From Bacilli bacterium (GTDB lineage Bacteria > Bacillota > Bacilli > Tumebacillales > JAQBPP01): a stretch of DNA of 8,992 nucleotides. The translations under genes and the position numbers were made by a program. Where the stretch lies: positions 1-8,992 of the forward strand of contig JAQBPP010000060.1 in assembly GCA_028287455.1 (NCBI GenBank), in the 5' to 3' direction. Of the stretch, positions 1-6,688 are shown one piece after another; position 1 is the stretch's first letter; every line of letters begins with the position of its first letter. The notes beneath the pieces are model-generated. The model searched no databases. It had not been told where the DNA came from and saw only the letters and a list, made by a program, of their open reading frames with translations.

Positions 1-1025
1 ATCAGTCAATGACAGCAGGTCCTTTTTCCGTAACAGATAAGAAAACGCTTCCACCAAGCGGAGATAAACATGATTATATCAGCATGGGACCTTATTGGTG
101 GCCAAATCCAGAAACTGACAATGGACTGCCTTACATCAGGCGTGATGGACAAACATATCCGGGTTCTCGTACTAATGATAAAACAGACATGGGTAAAATG
201 AGATCTAATGTTGAAACGTTAGCACTAGCCTACTTTTTATCCGGTCAGGAGCGTTACGCGGAGCACGCTGCAAACTTGTTAAAAGTGTGGTTTTTAAATT
301 TGGACACCAAAATGAATCCGAATTTGAATTATGGTCAAGGCATACCTGGCATTTGCGAAGGACGAGGAATCGGCATTATCGATACAACAGGATTGGTACA
401 TCTTGTAGAAGCTGTAGAATTAATGCGTGACTCGCATGCATGGACAGACAATGACCATCAGCAACTTCAGACATGGTTTCGGCAGTATTTGCATTGGCTG
501 CTTGATAGCCAGCATGGCAAAGATGAAAATGCAGCACAAAACAATCATGGTTCTTCCTATGCAATGCAAGTCACTGTATTCGCTCTATTTGCGGGAGAGC
601 GTGAACAAGCGGAGCAAACGGTTGCGAGCAGCTTGCCCTATCGGATAAAATTGCAAATTGAGCCCGACGGCCGTCAGCCATTGGAACTGGAGCGTACCGC
701 AGCATTAGGTTATTCCTCTATGAATTTGTCGATCCTGTTTCACATGGCGCAAGTGGCACACCAGTTGGGACATGACTTTTGGCATTACGAGACTGAGGAC
801 GGACGCAGTCTTAAAAAAGCGCTGGACTGGTTAATTCCCTTTATGACTGGAGATCAGCCATTTCCTTATCAGCAGATAAGAGAACAATCTCCGGTTGTAT
901 TCTTCCAATTACTCAGGCAAGCGGCTGTTGTCTATAACAACGATAAATATGAGCAAATTACGAGCAAATTGTCGGGATTGCAGTTAGACGAGCAAAGAAT
1001 TCAACTTCTTTATCCATTAGTATAA
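1..1025 (+). CDS. Alginate lyase family protein (PF05426-like polysaccharide lyase), 5' partial
   Basis: Probable polysaccharide lyase that would cleave uronic-acid-containing polymers by beta-elimination; the true substrate cannot be read from sequence. The frame is open to the window edge (first whole codon at base 3). The first methionine, at base 9, sits inside the conserved N-terminal block of the family (SVTDKKTLPPSGDKHDYIS, then GPYWWPNP and GLPYIRRDG), so the real start lies upstream and base 9 is an internal codon. Counting from that methionine, the family hallmark N-N-H-G falls at residues 178-181; Asn and His are the usual catalytic pair in alginate-lyase folds. The second signature, ELERTAALGYSSMNL, falls at 225-239. 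The visible 338 residues cover most of a typical protein of about 380-400 residues, with the C-terminus complete. A signal peptide, if any, is outside the window. A terminator-like hairpin follows. Family assignment is firm; specificity for alginate is only the family name. Confidence 0.88.
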   Translation, partial: QSMTAGPFSVTDKKTLPPSGDKHDYISMGPYWWPNPETDNGLPYIRRDGQTYPGSRTNDKTDMGKMRSNVETLALAYFLSGQERYAEHAANLLKVWFLNLDTKMNPNLNYGQGIPGICEGRGIGIIDTTGLVHLVEAVELMRDSHAWTDNDHQQLQTWFRQYLHWLLDSQHGKDENAAQNNHGSSYAMQVTVFALFAGEREQAEQTVASSLPYRIKLQIEPDGRQPLELERTAALGYSSMNLSILFHMAQVAHQLGHDFWHYETEDGRSLKKALDWLIPFMTGDQPFPYQQIREQSPVVFFQLLRQAAVVYNNDKYEQITSKLSGLQLDEQRIQLLYPLV

Positions 1026-1040
1026 CCAAAGAGAGTGGAA

Positions 1041-1083
1041 AAGCCCCTTGGAGTAACTACTGCCAGCGGGTTTATTTGTTTTT
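1041..1083 (+). terminator. Imperfect rho-independent terminator after the lyase gene
   Basis: The arms CCCCTTGG (1044-1051) and CCAGCGGG (1063-1070) pair with one C-C mismatch and one G-U. The stem extends outward with A-T, A-T and G-T pairs, leaves an 11-base loop, and is followed by a T-rich run (tttatttgttttt). It lies 16 bases after the lyase stop and ahead of the PBP gene. The mismatch makes it weaker than the other terminators in the window. Confidence 0.55.
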
Positions 1084-1156
1084 AACATGGTTATTCCAAA
1101 AATTACAGTGCAAAAAGGAGGGATTTGTTTCGTATAGTGTTTGTAAAGCCAAACAC

Positions 1157-1161
1157 GGAGG
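1157..1161 (+). promoter_or_regulatory. Shine-Dalgarno that decides the PBP start
   Basis: GGAGG lies 5 bases before ATG 1167, an ordinary spacing. A second GGAGGG at 1117-1122 is only 2 bases before an in-frame TTG at 1125 and 14 bases before an in-frame GTG at 1137, both poor spacings. ATG 1167 is also followed at once by a short basic stretch and a membrane anchor, as expected for a class A PBP. A TATAGT hexamer at 1133-1138 could be a -10 box inside the longer reading, but no good -35 accompanies it. Confidence 0.6.
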
Positions 1162-1166
1162 TTTCT

Positions 1167-3230
1167 ATGCGCAGGTATTTAATTGGAACTGTTCTGATAA
1201 CAATTGCAGCTTTTGTTCTTATAACTGTTACAGCGTTAACCTTATTTACCACTTTCAGTAAAGGGTTTGACCCAAGCAAACTGGAACAAGCTACAAAACC
1301 GACTGTGGTCGAAGATGTATCGAACAAGACAGCTTTTCAAATTCAACCGCCTGGACCGCAGACGACTGCGTTATCTGACATACCGCTGAATCTGCAGCAT
1401 GGGTTAATTGCGATTGAAGACACACGTTACTACGAAAATAACGGGATCGACTTTCGCTCTGTATTGAGAGCGTTGTATGTGGACGTTACTCATGGATCAG
1501 CAGTACAAGGCGCTAGTACAATTCCAGAACAATTGGCCAAAATTGTTTACATGCAGGATGAAAAAACAATGACGCGCAAAATCAAACAAATTGTGTATGG
1601 CATTGATATCGAACGAAGCTTCACCAAAGATCAAATACTTGATTTCTACTTGAACCAGGTTTATTTGGGGCATGGCGCTACTGGTGTAGACGCTGCTGCA
1701 AGGGTCTATTTCAACAAACCGGTTTCACAACTGGATCTGGCGCAATGTGCTTTGCTTGCGGGTCTGCCTCAAGCACCTTCTTACTATGATCCCTATGTGA
1801 ACAAAACGGATGCCACTAATAGGCGCAATGAAGTCCTGCAGAAAATGCTGCAGCAAAAGTACATTACAGATGCCCAGTATCAATCTGCGGTAAACGAACC
1901 TATTCAACTATCGCCTGGTGCTCAGCCCAATGATCAGGTGCCGGCTGAGTTTGTATACTATCGGGATTACCTTTATGAAGAAGCGGACCAACTTGGAATC
2001 TCTGCTTCTATGTTGGCCAACGGAGGTTTAACCGTATACACTTCTTTAAACCCGACTTTACAAAAGGCCGCTTATAACGCTTATCAAAATCCAGCCTATT
2101 TTCCGCCTGATATGGCGGGGAGCAAAGCGCAAAGCGGTGCTGTTTTTCTGGATCCGAAAACGGGCGGAATTGAAGCATTAATCGGGAGTCGCGGTACTTA
2201 TGTGGAACGCGGACTGGATCATGCGACGCAGATCAACAGGTCACCGGGATCTTCCATTAAGCCGCTGTTGGTTTATACCCCAGCAATCCAATCCGGAAAA
2301 TACAAGGCAGATTCCCTGCTGTTTGATGGGAATTTTAATCAGGGTGGCTATAATCCGCACGATTGGGCTACGCATCCCACCATAAACGGATATGTAACAT
2401 TGCGGGAGGCACTGGCCATGTCCTGGAATGTTCCTGCAGTTTGGCTGCTGCAGCAAATCGGCATTGATAATGGAATTGCTTCCGCTGCAAAAGCCGGGCT
2501 TAACTTCACCGCAGCAGATCATCAGAAGCTGGGCATCGCTTTAGGGGACATTTCACAGGGGTCTAATCCATTACAAATGGCAGATGCCTACAGTGCATTT
2601 GCGAATCACGGAGCCCGGCTTGACGGGCATGCAATCACCAAAATTGTTGCCGATAATGGTGCTGTGATTTATGATGCACTGCCTAAACAGACTACTGTTA
2701 TGCCAGACTCCACGGCCCAAACTATGGTTGGACTGCTGCAAAATGTTGTAGTAAACGGGATTGCCAAACCAGCCCAGGTTCCGGGGTGGGCAGTTGCCGG
2801 CAAAACGGGTTCTACTGAATATGGCGCTCAGGATCGGGATCTTTGGTTTTGCGGCTTTACCCCTACTGTAGTTGGATCGATCTGGATGGGTTTTGATACT
2901 ACAGATGCCGACCATTATATTCAAAACCCTTCGTCTGGGGGAACTGCCAGTGGACTGCCTGCTGGACTGTTTTCCGCGATCTTGCAAGCAGGATTAACGG
3001 GCTCTGGCCAACAGTTTTCTGCGCCCATCAACGTTCAGCCAGTTCCTACTCCTACTCCTGCACCTAACAATAACAATGTAAAAGATAACACATACGGGAA
3101 ACAGCAGGGGGATCAGAAGGGGTCAGGCCAACAGAAGAATCCAGGCCAACAGCAGAATCAAGGAGATCAACAAAATCAAGGTATGCAAATTTTCATCCCC
3201 CCCGGCAATGGCAGACATAAGGGAGATTAA
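1167..3230 (+). CDS. Class A penicillin-binding protein (GT51 glycosyltransferase plus transpeptidase)
   Basis: Bifunctional peptidoglycan synthase, anchored in the membrane and acting outside it: it polymerises lipid II into glycan strands and cross-links stem peptides. From ATG 1167 it has 687 residues, with a basic N-terminus and one membrane segment at about 4-30. The GT51 domain spans about 60-240: motif 1 is E84-D85 with N91 where His is usual, motif 2 is GASTIPEQLAK at 115-125, motif 3 is R137-K-I-K-Q141, then ILDFYLN. The motif 3 Glu, the second catalytic acid in studied GT51 enzymes, is here Gln141. The transpeptidase domain keeps all three motifs: S362-S-I-K365, S419-W-N421 and K546-T-G548. 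The tail is Pro/Thr then Gln/Asn/Gly-rich, with an 18-bp repeat. An in-frame TTG at 1125 would add 14 residues but is badly placed relative to its SD. The gene stands between two terminators, so it is probably monocistronic. The class is certain; correspondence to a particular B. subtilis PBP (PonA, PbpD, PbpF, PbpG) is not claimed. Confidence 0.95.
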   Translation: MRRYLIGTVLITIAAFVLITVTALTLFTTFSKGFDPSKLEQATKPTVVEDVSNKTAFQIQPPGPQTTALSDIPLNLQHGLIAIEDTRYYENNGIDFRSVLRALYVDVTHGSAVQGASTIPEQLAKIVYMQDEKTMTRKIKQIVYGIDIERSFTKDQILDFYLNQVYLGHGATGVDAAARVYFNKPVSQLDLAQCALLAGLPQAPSYYDPYVNKTDATNRRNEVLQKMLQQKYITDAQYQSAVNEPIQLSPGAQPNDQVPAEFVYYRDYLYEEADQLGISASMLANGGLTVYTSLNPTLQKAAYNAYQNPAYFPPDMAGSKAQSGAVFLDPKTGGIEALIGSRGTYVERGLDHATQINRSPGSSIKPLLVYTPAIQSGKYKADSLLFDGNFNQGGYNPHDWATHPTINGYVTLREALAMSWNVPAVWLLQQIGIDNGIASAAKAGLNFTAADHQKLGIALGDISQGSNPLQMADAYSAFANHGARLDGHAITKIVADNGAVIYDALPKQTTVMPDSTAQTMVGLLQNVVVNGIAKPAQVPGWAVAGKTGSTEYGAQDRDLWFCGFTPTVVGSIWMGFDTTDADHYIQNPSSGGTASGLPAGLFSAILQAGLTGSGQQFSAPINVQPVPTPTPAPNNNNVKDNTYGKQQGDQKGSGQQKNPGQQQNQGDQQNQGMQIFIPPGNGRHKGD
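3124..3177 (+). repeat. 18-bp imperfect tandem repeat in the PBP tail
   Basis: Three adjoining 18-base units start at 3124, 3142 and 3160. The first two differ at one base (caggccaacagaagaatc and caggccaacagcagaatc); the third is diverged. In frame they encode GQQKNP, GQQQNQ and GDQQNQ. The period is a multiple of three, so unit gain or loss keeps the frame and only changes the length of the low-complexity tail beyond the transpeptidase domain. Confidence 0.75.
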
Positions 3231-3253
3231 TACTGATAGTAACGTTTCAATAT

Positions 3254-3286
3254 GAATGGGGATGCACTACTCCATTCTTTTTTTTT
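3254..3286 (+). terminator. Rho-independent terminator after the PBP gene
   Basis: The sequence 3254-3277 folds into an 8-bp stem (GAATGGGG against CTCCATTC, one G-U pair) with an 8-base loop and runs straight into nine T residues (3278-3286). It begins 23 bases after the PBP stop codon and separates that gene from the permease unit. Confidence 0.88.
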
Positions 3287-3320
3287 GCTTGGTTTTAGGA
3301 GACAACTCAAAAGATTGTGG

Positions 3321-3349
3321 TTGAAGACAGGTTCGCAATAGCATAAAAT
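3321..3349 (+). promoter_or_regulatory. Sigma-A-like promoter for the permease unit
   Basis: TTGAAG (3321-3326, 4 of 6 to TTGACA) and TAAAAT (3344-3349, 5 of 6 to TATAAT) are separated by exactly 17 bases. It sits between the PBP terminator and the leader ORF, and transcription would begin near 3356. I looked for a Zur-type inverted repeat overlapping it and did not see one by eye. Confidence 0.55.
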
Positions 3350-3382
3350 TTGGATAGGAGAGGGAAGAGAGGCGAACGCACA

Positions 3383-3421
3383 ATGAGTTATCGCGACCTG
3401 CCAAGGTTTTGTACTTCATGA
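3383..3421 (+). CDS. Possible 12-residue leader ORF overlapping the permease start
   Basis: ATG 3383 opens a 12-codon frame (MSYRDLPRFCTS) ending at TGA 3419-3421, which overlaps the permease ATG at 3418 in an ATGA junction. A purine-rich GAGAGG at 3367-3372 lies 10 bases upstream and is a better ribosome binding site than anything directly before the permease start, where only AAGG at 3403-3406 is seen. The arrangement suggests translational coupling, with ribosomes finishing the short frame re-initiating on the permease. It could equally be a chance frame; no homology can be claimed at this length. Confidence 0.4.
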   Translation: MSYRDLPRFCTS

Positions 3422-4452
3422 CTTCTAGTCAATCTAGTAAAAAGTTCATCGGTTGTGTATTCGGATTCATACTCATATTTGCAATTATAGGGATACCCTT
3501 TTTCATCATTCTACTGAAAAATGTAGTCACTGCTTCAGGTTGGCAGCAATGGCATTCTTTTTTTTCCTCAGCCCAATCCATTTTCATAGCGATACTCATT
3601 GAAGCTTTTCCTTTTGTCCTGTTTGGCTCGCTCGTATCGTCCATCATTCACGAATGGATCAGCACCGATCAACTAGCGAAATGGGTGCCAAGCAATCGGC
3701 TGGTTGCGGTATTTTCCAGCGGTTTGTTAGGCTTACTCGCTCCTGTGTGTGATTGCGGTACGATTCCTGTCGCGCGAAGTTTACTGCGCAAAGGGGTTCC
3801 CAAAGCAGCAGTGATTGCATTCACACTTGCTGCACCAATTGTAAACCCGATTACTCTTATTGCCACTTATTTTGCATTTGGAATGGATTGGAAACTCACA
3901 CTGGTCAGAGGCTTATGCGCTTATTTAATGGCCTGTATCATCGGATGTGCTGCTGGTGGTCTGAAGAAATCGCAGGTGACCGATCCCTCTTACTCGCGAG
4001 CAGAATTGGCCGCAACTTCGGAGCCGGGTACCACTGGTGGACATGTGCACATTTCACTTGCCGGCAGGTTTAGCAGGATTACAGATCATATCTTATCCGA
4101 GTTGTTTGGGATCATCGGCTTTTTAATTTGCAGTGCTGCAGTCGCTGCTGTCTATCAAGTCTATCATGCTCAGCATTCATCGTTCGGACAGCTCCACACT
4201 GGAGTTGCAGCGGTTCTGTCGATGATGGGGCTTGCGATCCTGTTTTCACTCTGTTCGCAAGCAGATGCGTTTGTGGCCAGATCGTTTGCAGCGTCGTATC
4301 CACCCGGAGCTGTGCTTGCATTTCTAGTAATTGGACAGATGACCGATCTGCGTAATCTTTTTCTTTTACCTAAAACGTTCGGGCGAAAATTAGCAGGGAA
4401 AATGATAGGTTTATGTTTGGTGCTATGCTTCTGTTTAGGGTTGATCTATTAG
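3418..4452 (+). CDS. YraQ/YcgR-type permease (UPF0718, DUF318/ArsP-like)
   Basis: Polytopic membrane permease of 344 residues with about eight or nine hydrophobic segments in two related halves. The first half carries the family signature P109-V-C111-D-C113-G-T-I-P followed by RKGVPKAAVIAFTLAAP and P140-I-V-N143-P144. The second half carries LC279-SQAD283-AFVA, the matching Cys/Asp motif. Relatives include B. subtilis YcgR and the ArsP and SO_0444-type exporters proposed for organoarsenicals or Cu/Zn, so metal or metalloid export is a reasonable family-level inference; the substrate is unknown. A hydrophilic loop around residue 200 contains GGHVHIS, which could touch metal. Start: ATG 3418 overlaps the leader stop and is preferred to TTG 3409, which has no usable SD. 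The next gene begins 19 bases after the stop and is the YcgQ-type partner, matching the B. subtilis pairing, so the two probably act together. Slightly longer than the roughly 290-residue YcgR. Confidence 0.87.
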   Translation: MTSSQSSKKFIGCVFGFILIFAIIGIPFFIILLKNVVTASGWQQWHSFFSSAQSIFIAILIEAFPFVLFGSLVSSIIHEWISTDQLAKWVPSNRLVAVFSSGLLGLLAPVCDCGTIPVARSLLRKGVPKAAVIAFTLAAPIVNPITLIATYFAFGMDWKLTLVRGLCAYLMACIIGCAAGGLKKSQVTDPSYSRAELAATSEPGTTGGHVHISLAGRFSRITDHILSELFGIIGFLICSAAVAAVYQVYHAQHSSFGQLHTGVAAVLSMMGLAILFSLCSQADAFVARSFAASYPPGAVLAFLVIGQMTDLRNLFLLPKTFGRKLAGKMIGLCLVLCFCLGLIY

Positions 4453-4471
4453 ATTCGAAAGGGGAATTCGG

Positions 4472-5365
4472 GTGCGCACAATGGCTGTTGATTCTCCCAA
4501 ACTGTTAAAAGGACTGCTGCTGTTTCTGTTTACTGGCTTCCTGCTTCGACTGCAAGTGTCCGGGCACATTTCTTTGTTAGTGTCGCCGATGATTGCAACG
4601 ATTGTTAAATTGTCTATGATTCTACTCCTTATTCTATTAATCCCGGTTTTTATTTCATCGTTTTCAATTCGAACAGAAGGTCAATCCGCTCACCAGCACG
4701 AGTTGCATGTTCACGGCCAGCACGAACACTGCGATTGCGGACATGACCATGCATCTGCACAATTATCTGGCTCGAGCAAATTCTCGCTAAGCTTGTTTTT
4801 TGCCTCACTGATGATCGGATTCTCCTGGCAACCCGTGGCTCTGGGTTCCAGTATGATCCCGCAGTCCACGACTGGAGTTTCCACCTCTAAGGCTGTCTCA
4901 ACAAGTGCGGATCCGACATCCGTTAATCCAGCTGTGAATGCCAATGCCCAGGTCGTGGACCAGCCGGAGGGGGCAGATTCTCAGGCATCGATTGCGATGA
5001 GATTTGCAGCAAGTCCTGATCAATATCTGGGTAAGCAAGTGACTATGGATGGATTTGTTTTTCATCCTTCGGGTTTGCCAGATGATCTATTCATACTTAC
5101 CCGTTATTTTGTGTTTTGCTGCATTGCGGATGCCACGCCGATTGGCATCGCAGTTCAGACGCAGGTTGCGCAAACGTTCAAGAATGATGCTTGGGTCTCT
5201 GTTTCAGGCGTCATCCAATCAGGTGACTTGCAAATACTTAATCGATATGCGCCGACCGCCTGGTACCAAGGGCAAAAATCATCTCAACTCGGGCTTCCAG
5301 AACTAATTGCCAATTCGGTTAAAGTCATTCCAACACCTGCTGCGCCTTACATGTTTCCACGATAA
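4472..5365 (+). CDS. YcgQ-type membrane protein (UPF0703, TIGR03943/DUF1980) with His-rich loop
   Basis: Partner of the upstream permease; molecular role unknown. The 297 residues begin with two membrane segments (about 12-32 and 46-66). A strongly His-rich loop follows at 74-93, with eight His and Cys87/Cys89, a plausible metal-binding patch. A third membrane segment (about 102-123) leads to a Ser/Thr/Ala/Val-rich spacer of roughly 45 residues. The C-terminal DUF1980-like domain (about 165-290) has the family motif R211-Y-F-V-F-C216-C217-I-A-D220, then TPIGIAV and a beta-rich stretch (VSVSGVIQSG) that may be an OB-like fold. Start: GTG 4472 has AAAGGGG (4458-4464) 7 bases upstream; the in-frame ATG 4481 is too far from it. 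The short gap to the permease and lack of a terminator imply co-transcription. The family's link to transition metals comes from gene neighbourhoods and the His/Cys content; it is an inference here. Confidence 0.85.
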   Translation: MRTMAVDSPKLLKGLLLFLFTGFLLRLQVSGHISLLVSPMIATIVKLSMILLLILLIPVFISSFSIRTEGQSAHQHELHVHGQHEHCDCGHDHASAQLSGSSKFSLSLFFASLMIGFSWQPVALGSSMIPQSTTGVSTSKAVSTSADPTSVNPAVNANAQVVDQPEGADSQASIAMRFAASPDQYLGKQVTMDGFVFHPSGLPDDLFILTRYFVFCCIADATPIGIAVQTQVAQTFKNDAWVSVSGVIQSGDLQILNRYAPTAWYQGQKSSQLGLPELIANSVKVIPTPAAPYMFPR

Positions 5366-5367
5366 TA

Positions 5368-5396
5368 GTCATATAAACGTAAATCTATCATATGAA
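5368..5396 (+). promoter_or_regulatory. Candidate sigma-E promoter for spoIIP
   Basis: GTCATATA (5368-5375) matches 7 of 8 positions of the sigma-E -35 form GKCATATT. CATATGAA (5389-5396) keeps the CATA core of the -10 CATACAMT. The 13-base gap is about one base shorter than usual. spoIIP is transcribed by mother-cell sigma-E in B. subtilis, so placement fits biology. The start point would be near 5403, leaving a leader of about 30 bases. Confidence 0.42.
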
Positions 5397-5418
5397 TAGG
5401 AATAACTACGAGAGTTGA

Positions 5419-5425
5419 AAGAAGG
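5419..5425 (+). promoter_or_regulatory. Shine-Dalgarno that decides the spoIIP start
   Basis: AAGAAGG ends 7 bases before GTG 5433. The earlier in-frame TTG 5415 precedes this element and has only a weak GAG-type sequence in front of it, so GTG 5433 is the better start. Confidence 0.55.
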
Positions 5426-5432
5426 TCACTTT

Positions 5433-6545
5433 GTGAGCAGTCAAAGAGTTTCTTCTCCCCGTTTTTATTCTTATTCGGCTGGATCGGCCGCGGCGAAAGT
5501 GCTGTGTGGTTTGCTCGTGGCCGGAATTCTAGCAAATCTAGCATTTTCTAAATTGCAGCCGGTGTGGATGGCAGCCTCCGTTCGAAACATTCGCGATGAT
5601 ACGCTGAAGACGGCGATTGGTACACAGCTGCCTTTGAATCAGACGTCCATGCAGCAAAATTCTGCTGCGGACAAAGGGGCTAACCCCTTGATGCGCACGA
5701 TCATTAGCTTTCTTGCAGGTGTAGATATCCGCAATCCCGCGTCTTTATTAGGGGTGAATGTACCTGGCATGGCGAGCCTCACTACGAATCTGCAAGGCAA
5801 GCAGGTTGATAATCCCCCGCCGTCAGTCAGCGGCAGTGTATATGCTGCTGCACCGGGCAAAACGAGTCCAGCTCCGGATGCGAAGGCGCCTGCACAACCT
5901 GTGGTCTATATCTATCACACGCACAATTGGGAGTCTTTTTTACCCGATCTTGGCAAACCGTATTTGACCGCCAGCCTAGCAGTAGATCAAAAAATCAATA
6001 TTACTCAAGTAGGCGCTCATTTGACTGCAGATCTGAACCAGCAAAACATCCAATCCATCCAAACAGCGGTGGATTACTGGAGTGGCGGTTACAATGAGGC
6101 ATATAATAATTCTCGCAAAACGGCCATTGATGAACTGAAAAAGTATTCTTCCATTCAATATGTTTTTGATATCCACCGCGACTCGGATGTGCGGGATGTA
6201 ACGACCACGAGTTATCATGGGCAGGCGATGGCGCGCGTGCGATGGGTAATTGGATCGACAAACCCGAATTGGAAGGTTAACTATAAATTCGCTGTGCAGT
6301 TGAATAACACGTTAAACAAGTTATACCCAGCTGATCCAGGCCAACAACCGATTTCCAGGGGAGAGCCGTATACCCGATTTTTTCCAGAAGGCAGCCCGGA
6401 TGATTCCAGGTACAATCAGGATCTGAAGCCTGATGACGTTCTGATTGAAATTGGCGGTCCTTATAATTCAATTGAAGAATGCAATCGCACCGCGGATGCA
6501 TTGGCTGAAGTGATCAAGAGTGTGGTTGCAGCGGGTACAACTTAA
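5433..6545 (+). CDS. spoIIP: Stage II sporulation protein P (SpoIIP), engulfment peptidoglycan hydrolase
   Basis: Membrane-anchored amidase/endopeptidase that works with SpoIID and SpoIIM to remove septal peptidoglycan and drive engulfment of the forespore. From GTG 5433 it has 370 residues: a cytoplasmic N-terminus of about 17, one membrane segment (about 17-38), a variable Ala/Pro/Ser-rich extracytoplasmic linker to about 150, then the SpoIIP domain to the C-terminus. Diagnostic motifs are YIYH162-T-H164-NWE167-SF, F-D-I-H248-R-D250, RFFPEGS, and L-I-E339-I-G-G-P-Y-N. The two His blocks and the Glu correspond to the zinc-site and catalytic residues described for the family, and none is missing. 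In-frame TTG 5415 would add six residues. It has its own candidate sigma-E promoter and its own terminator. In B. subtilis spoIIP lies between gpr and lepA; here it follows a permease unit and neither neighbour is present. Assignment is firm. Confidence 0.96.
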   Translation: MSSQRVSSPRFYSYSAGSAAAKVLCGLLVAGILANLAFSKLQPVWMAASVRNIRDDTLKTAIGTQLPLNQTSMQQNSAADKGANPLMRTIISFLAGVDIRNPASLLGVNVPGMASLTTNLQGKQVDNPPPSVSGSVYAAAPGKTSPAPDAKAPAQPVVYIYHTHNWESFLPDLGKPYLTASLAVDQKINITQVGAHLTADLNQQNIQSIQTAVDYWSGGYNEAYNNSRKTAIDELKKYSSIQYVFDIHRDSDVRDVTTTSYHGQAMARVRWVIGSTNPNWKVNYKFAVQLNNTLNKLYPADPGQQPISRGEPYTRFFPEGSPDDSRYNQDLKPDDVLIEIGGPYNSIEECNRTADALAEVIKSVVAAGTT

Positions 6546-6568
6546 GTAAGCAGGAAGTTTTGTGATCA

Positions 6569-6595
6569 GGAGCGTTCCAAACGCTCTTCTTTTTT
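6569..6595 (+). terminator. Rho-independent terminator after spoIIP
   Basis: GAGCGTT (6570-6576) pairs perfectly with AACGCTC (6580-6586) around a 3-base loop, with an extra G-T closing pair at the base. TTCTTTTTT follows (6587-6595). It begins 24 bases after the spoIIP stop. Confidence 0.9.
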
Positions 6596-6632
6596 CGTCC
6601 ACTGATGGTCAAGAAAGTAAATGCATCACTTT

Positions 6633-6661
6633 TTAAAAAAACGCAGTTTCTGTGGTAAAGT
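6633..6661 (+). promoter_or_regulatory. Weak candidate sigma-A promoter for the phosphatase-transporter pair
   Basis: TTAAAA (6633-6638) and TAAAGT (6656-6661) each match the sigma-A consensus at 4 of 6 positions and are 17 bases apart. A promoter is expected here because the spoIIP terminator lies just upstream. If used, transcription would begin around 6668, too late for the ATG at 6668 to be the start codon and in time for TTG 6689. Confidence 0.3.
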
Positions 6662-6676
6662 AGTTTTATGCAAGTA

Positions 6677-6682
6677 GGAGGG
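6677..6682 (+). promoter_or_regulatory. Shine-Dalgarno supporting the TTG start of the phosphatase
   Basis: GGAGGG is 6 bases before TTG 6689, ideal spacing. It lies downstream of the in-frame ATG 6668, which has no SD of its own, so the longer 287-residue reading is unlikely. Confidence 0.7.
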
Positions 6683-6688
6683 ATCCAT

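Noticed and set aside
1125..1166. TTG 1125 as the PBP start
   Set aside because: The GGAGGG before it is only 2 bases away, while ATG 1167 has GGAGG at normal spacing and opens directly into the membrane anchor.
2571..2987. 138-codon open frame on the minus strand inside the PBP gene
   Set aside because: It lies wholly opposite the transpeptidase coding region, its translation resembles no family I know, and the plus-strand frame has all the expected motifs. It is a shadow frame.
3231..3382. Zur- or other metal-regulator operator before the permease unit
   Set aside because: I looked for an AATCGTAAT-type inverted repeat around the promoter and saw none; regulator identity is left open.
6668..6688. 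ATG 6668 as the phosphatase start
   Set aside because: It precedes the only good Shine-Dalgarno (6677-6682) and adds seven residues not expected in the family; TTG 6689 fits better.
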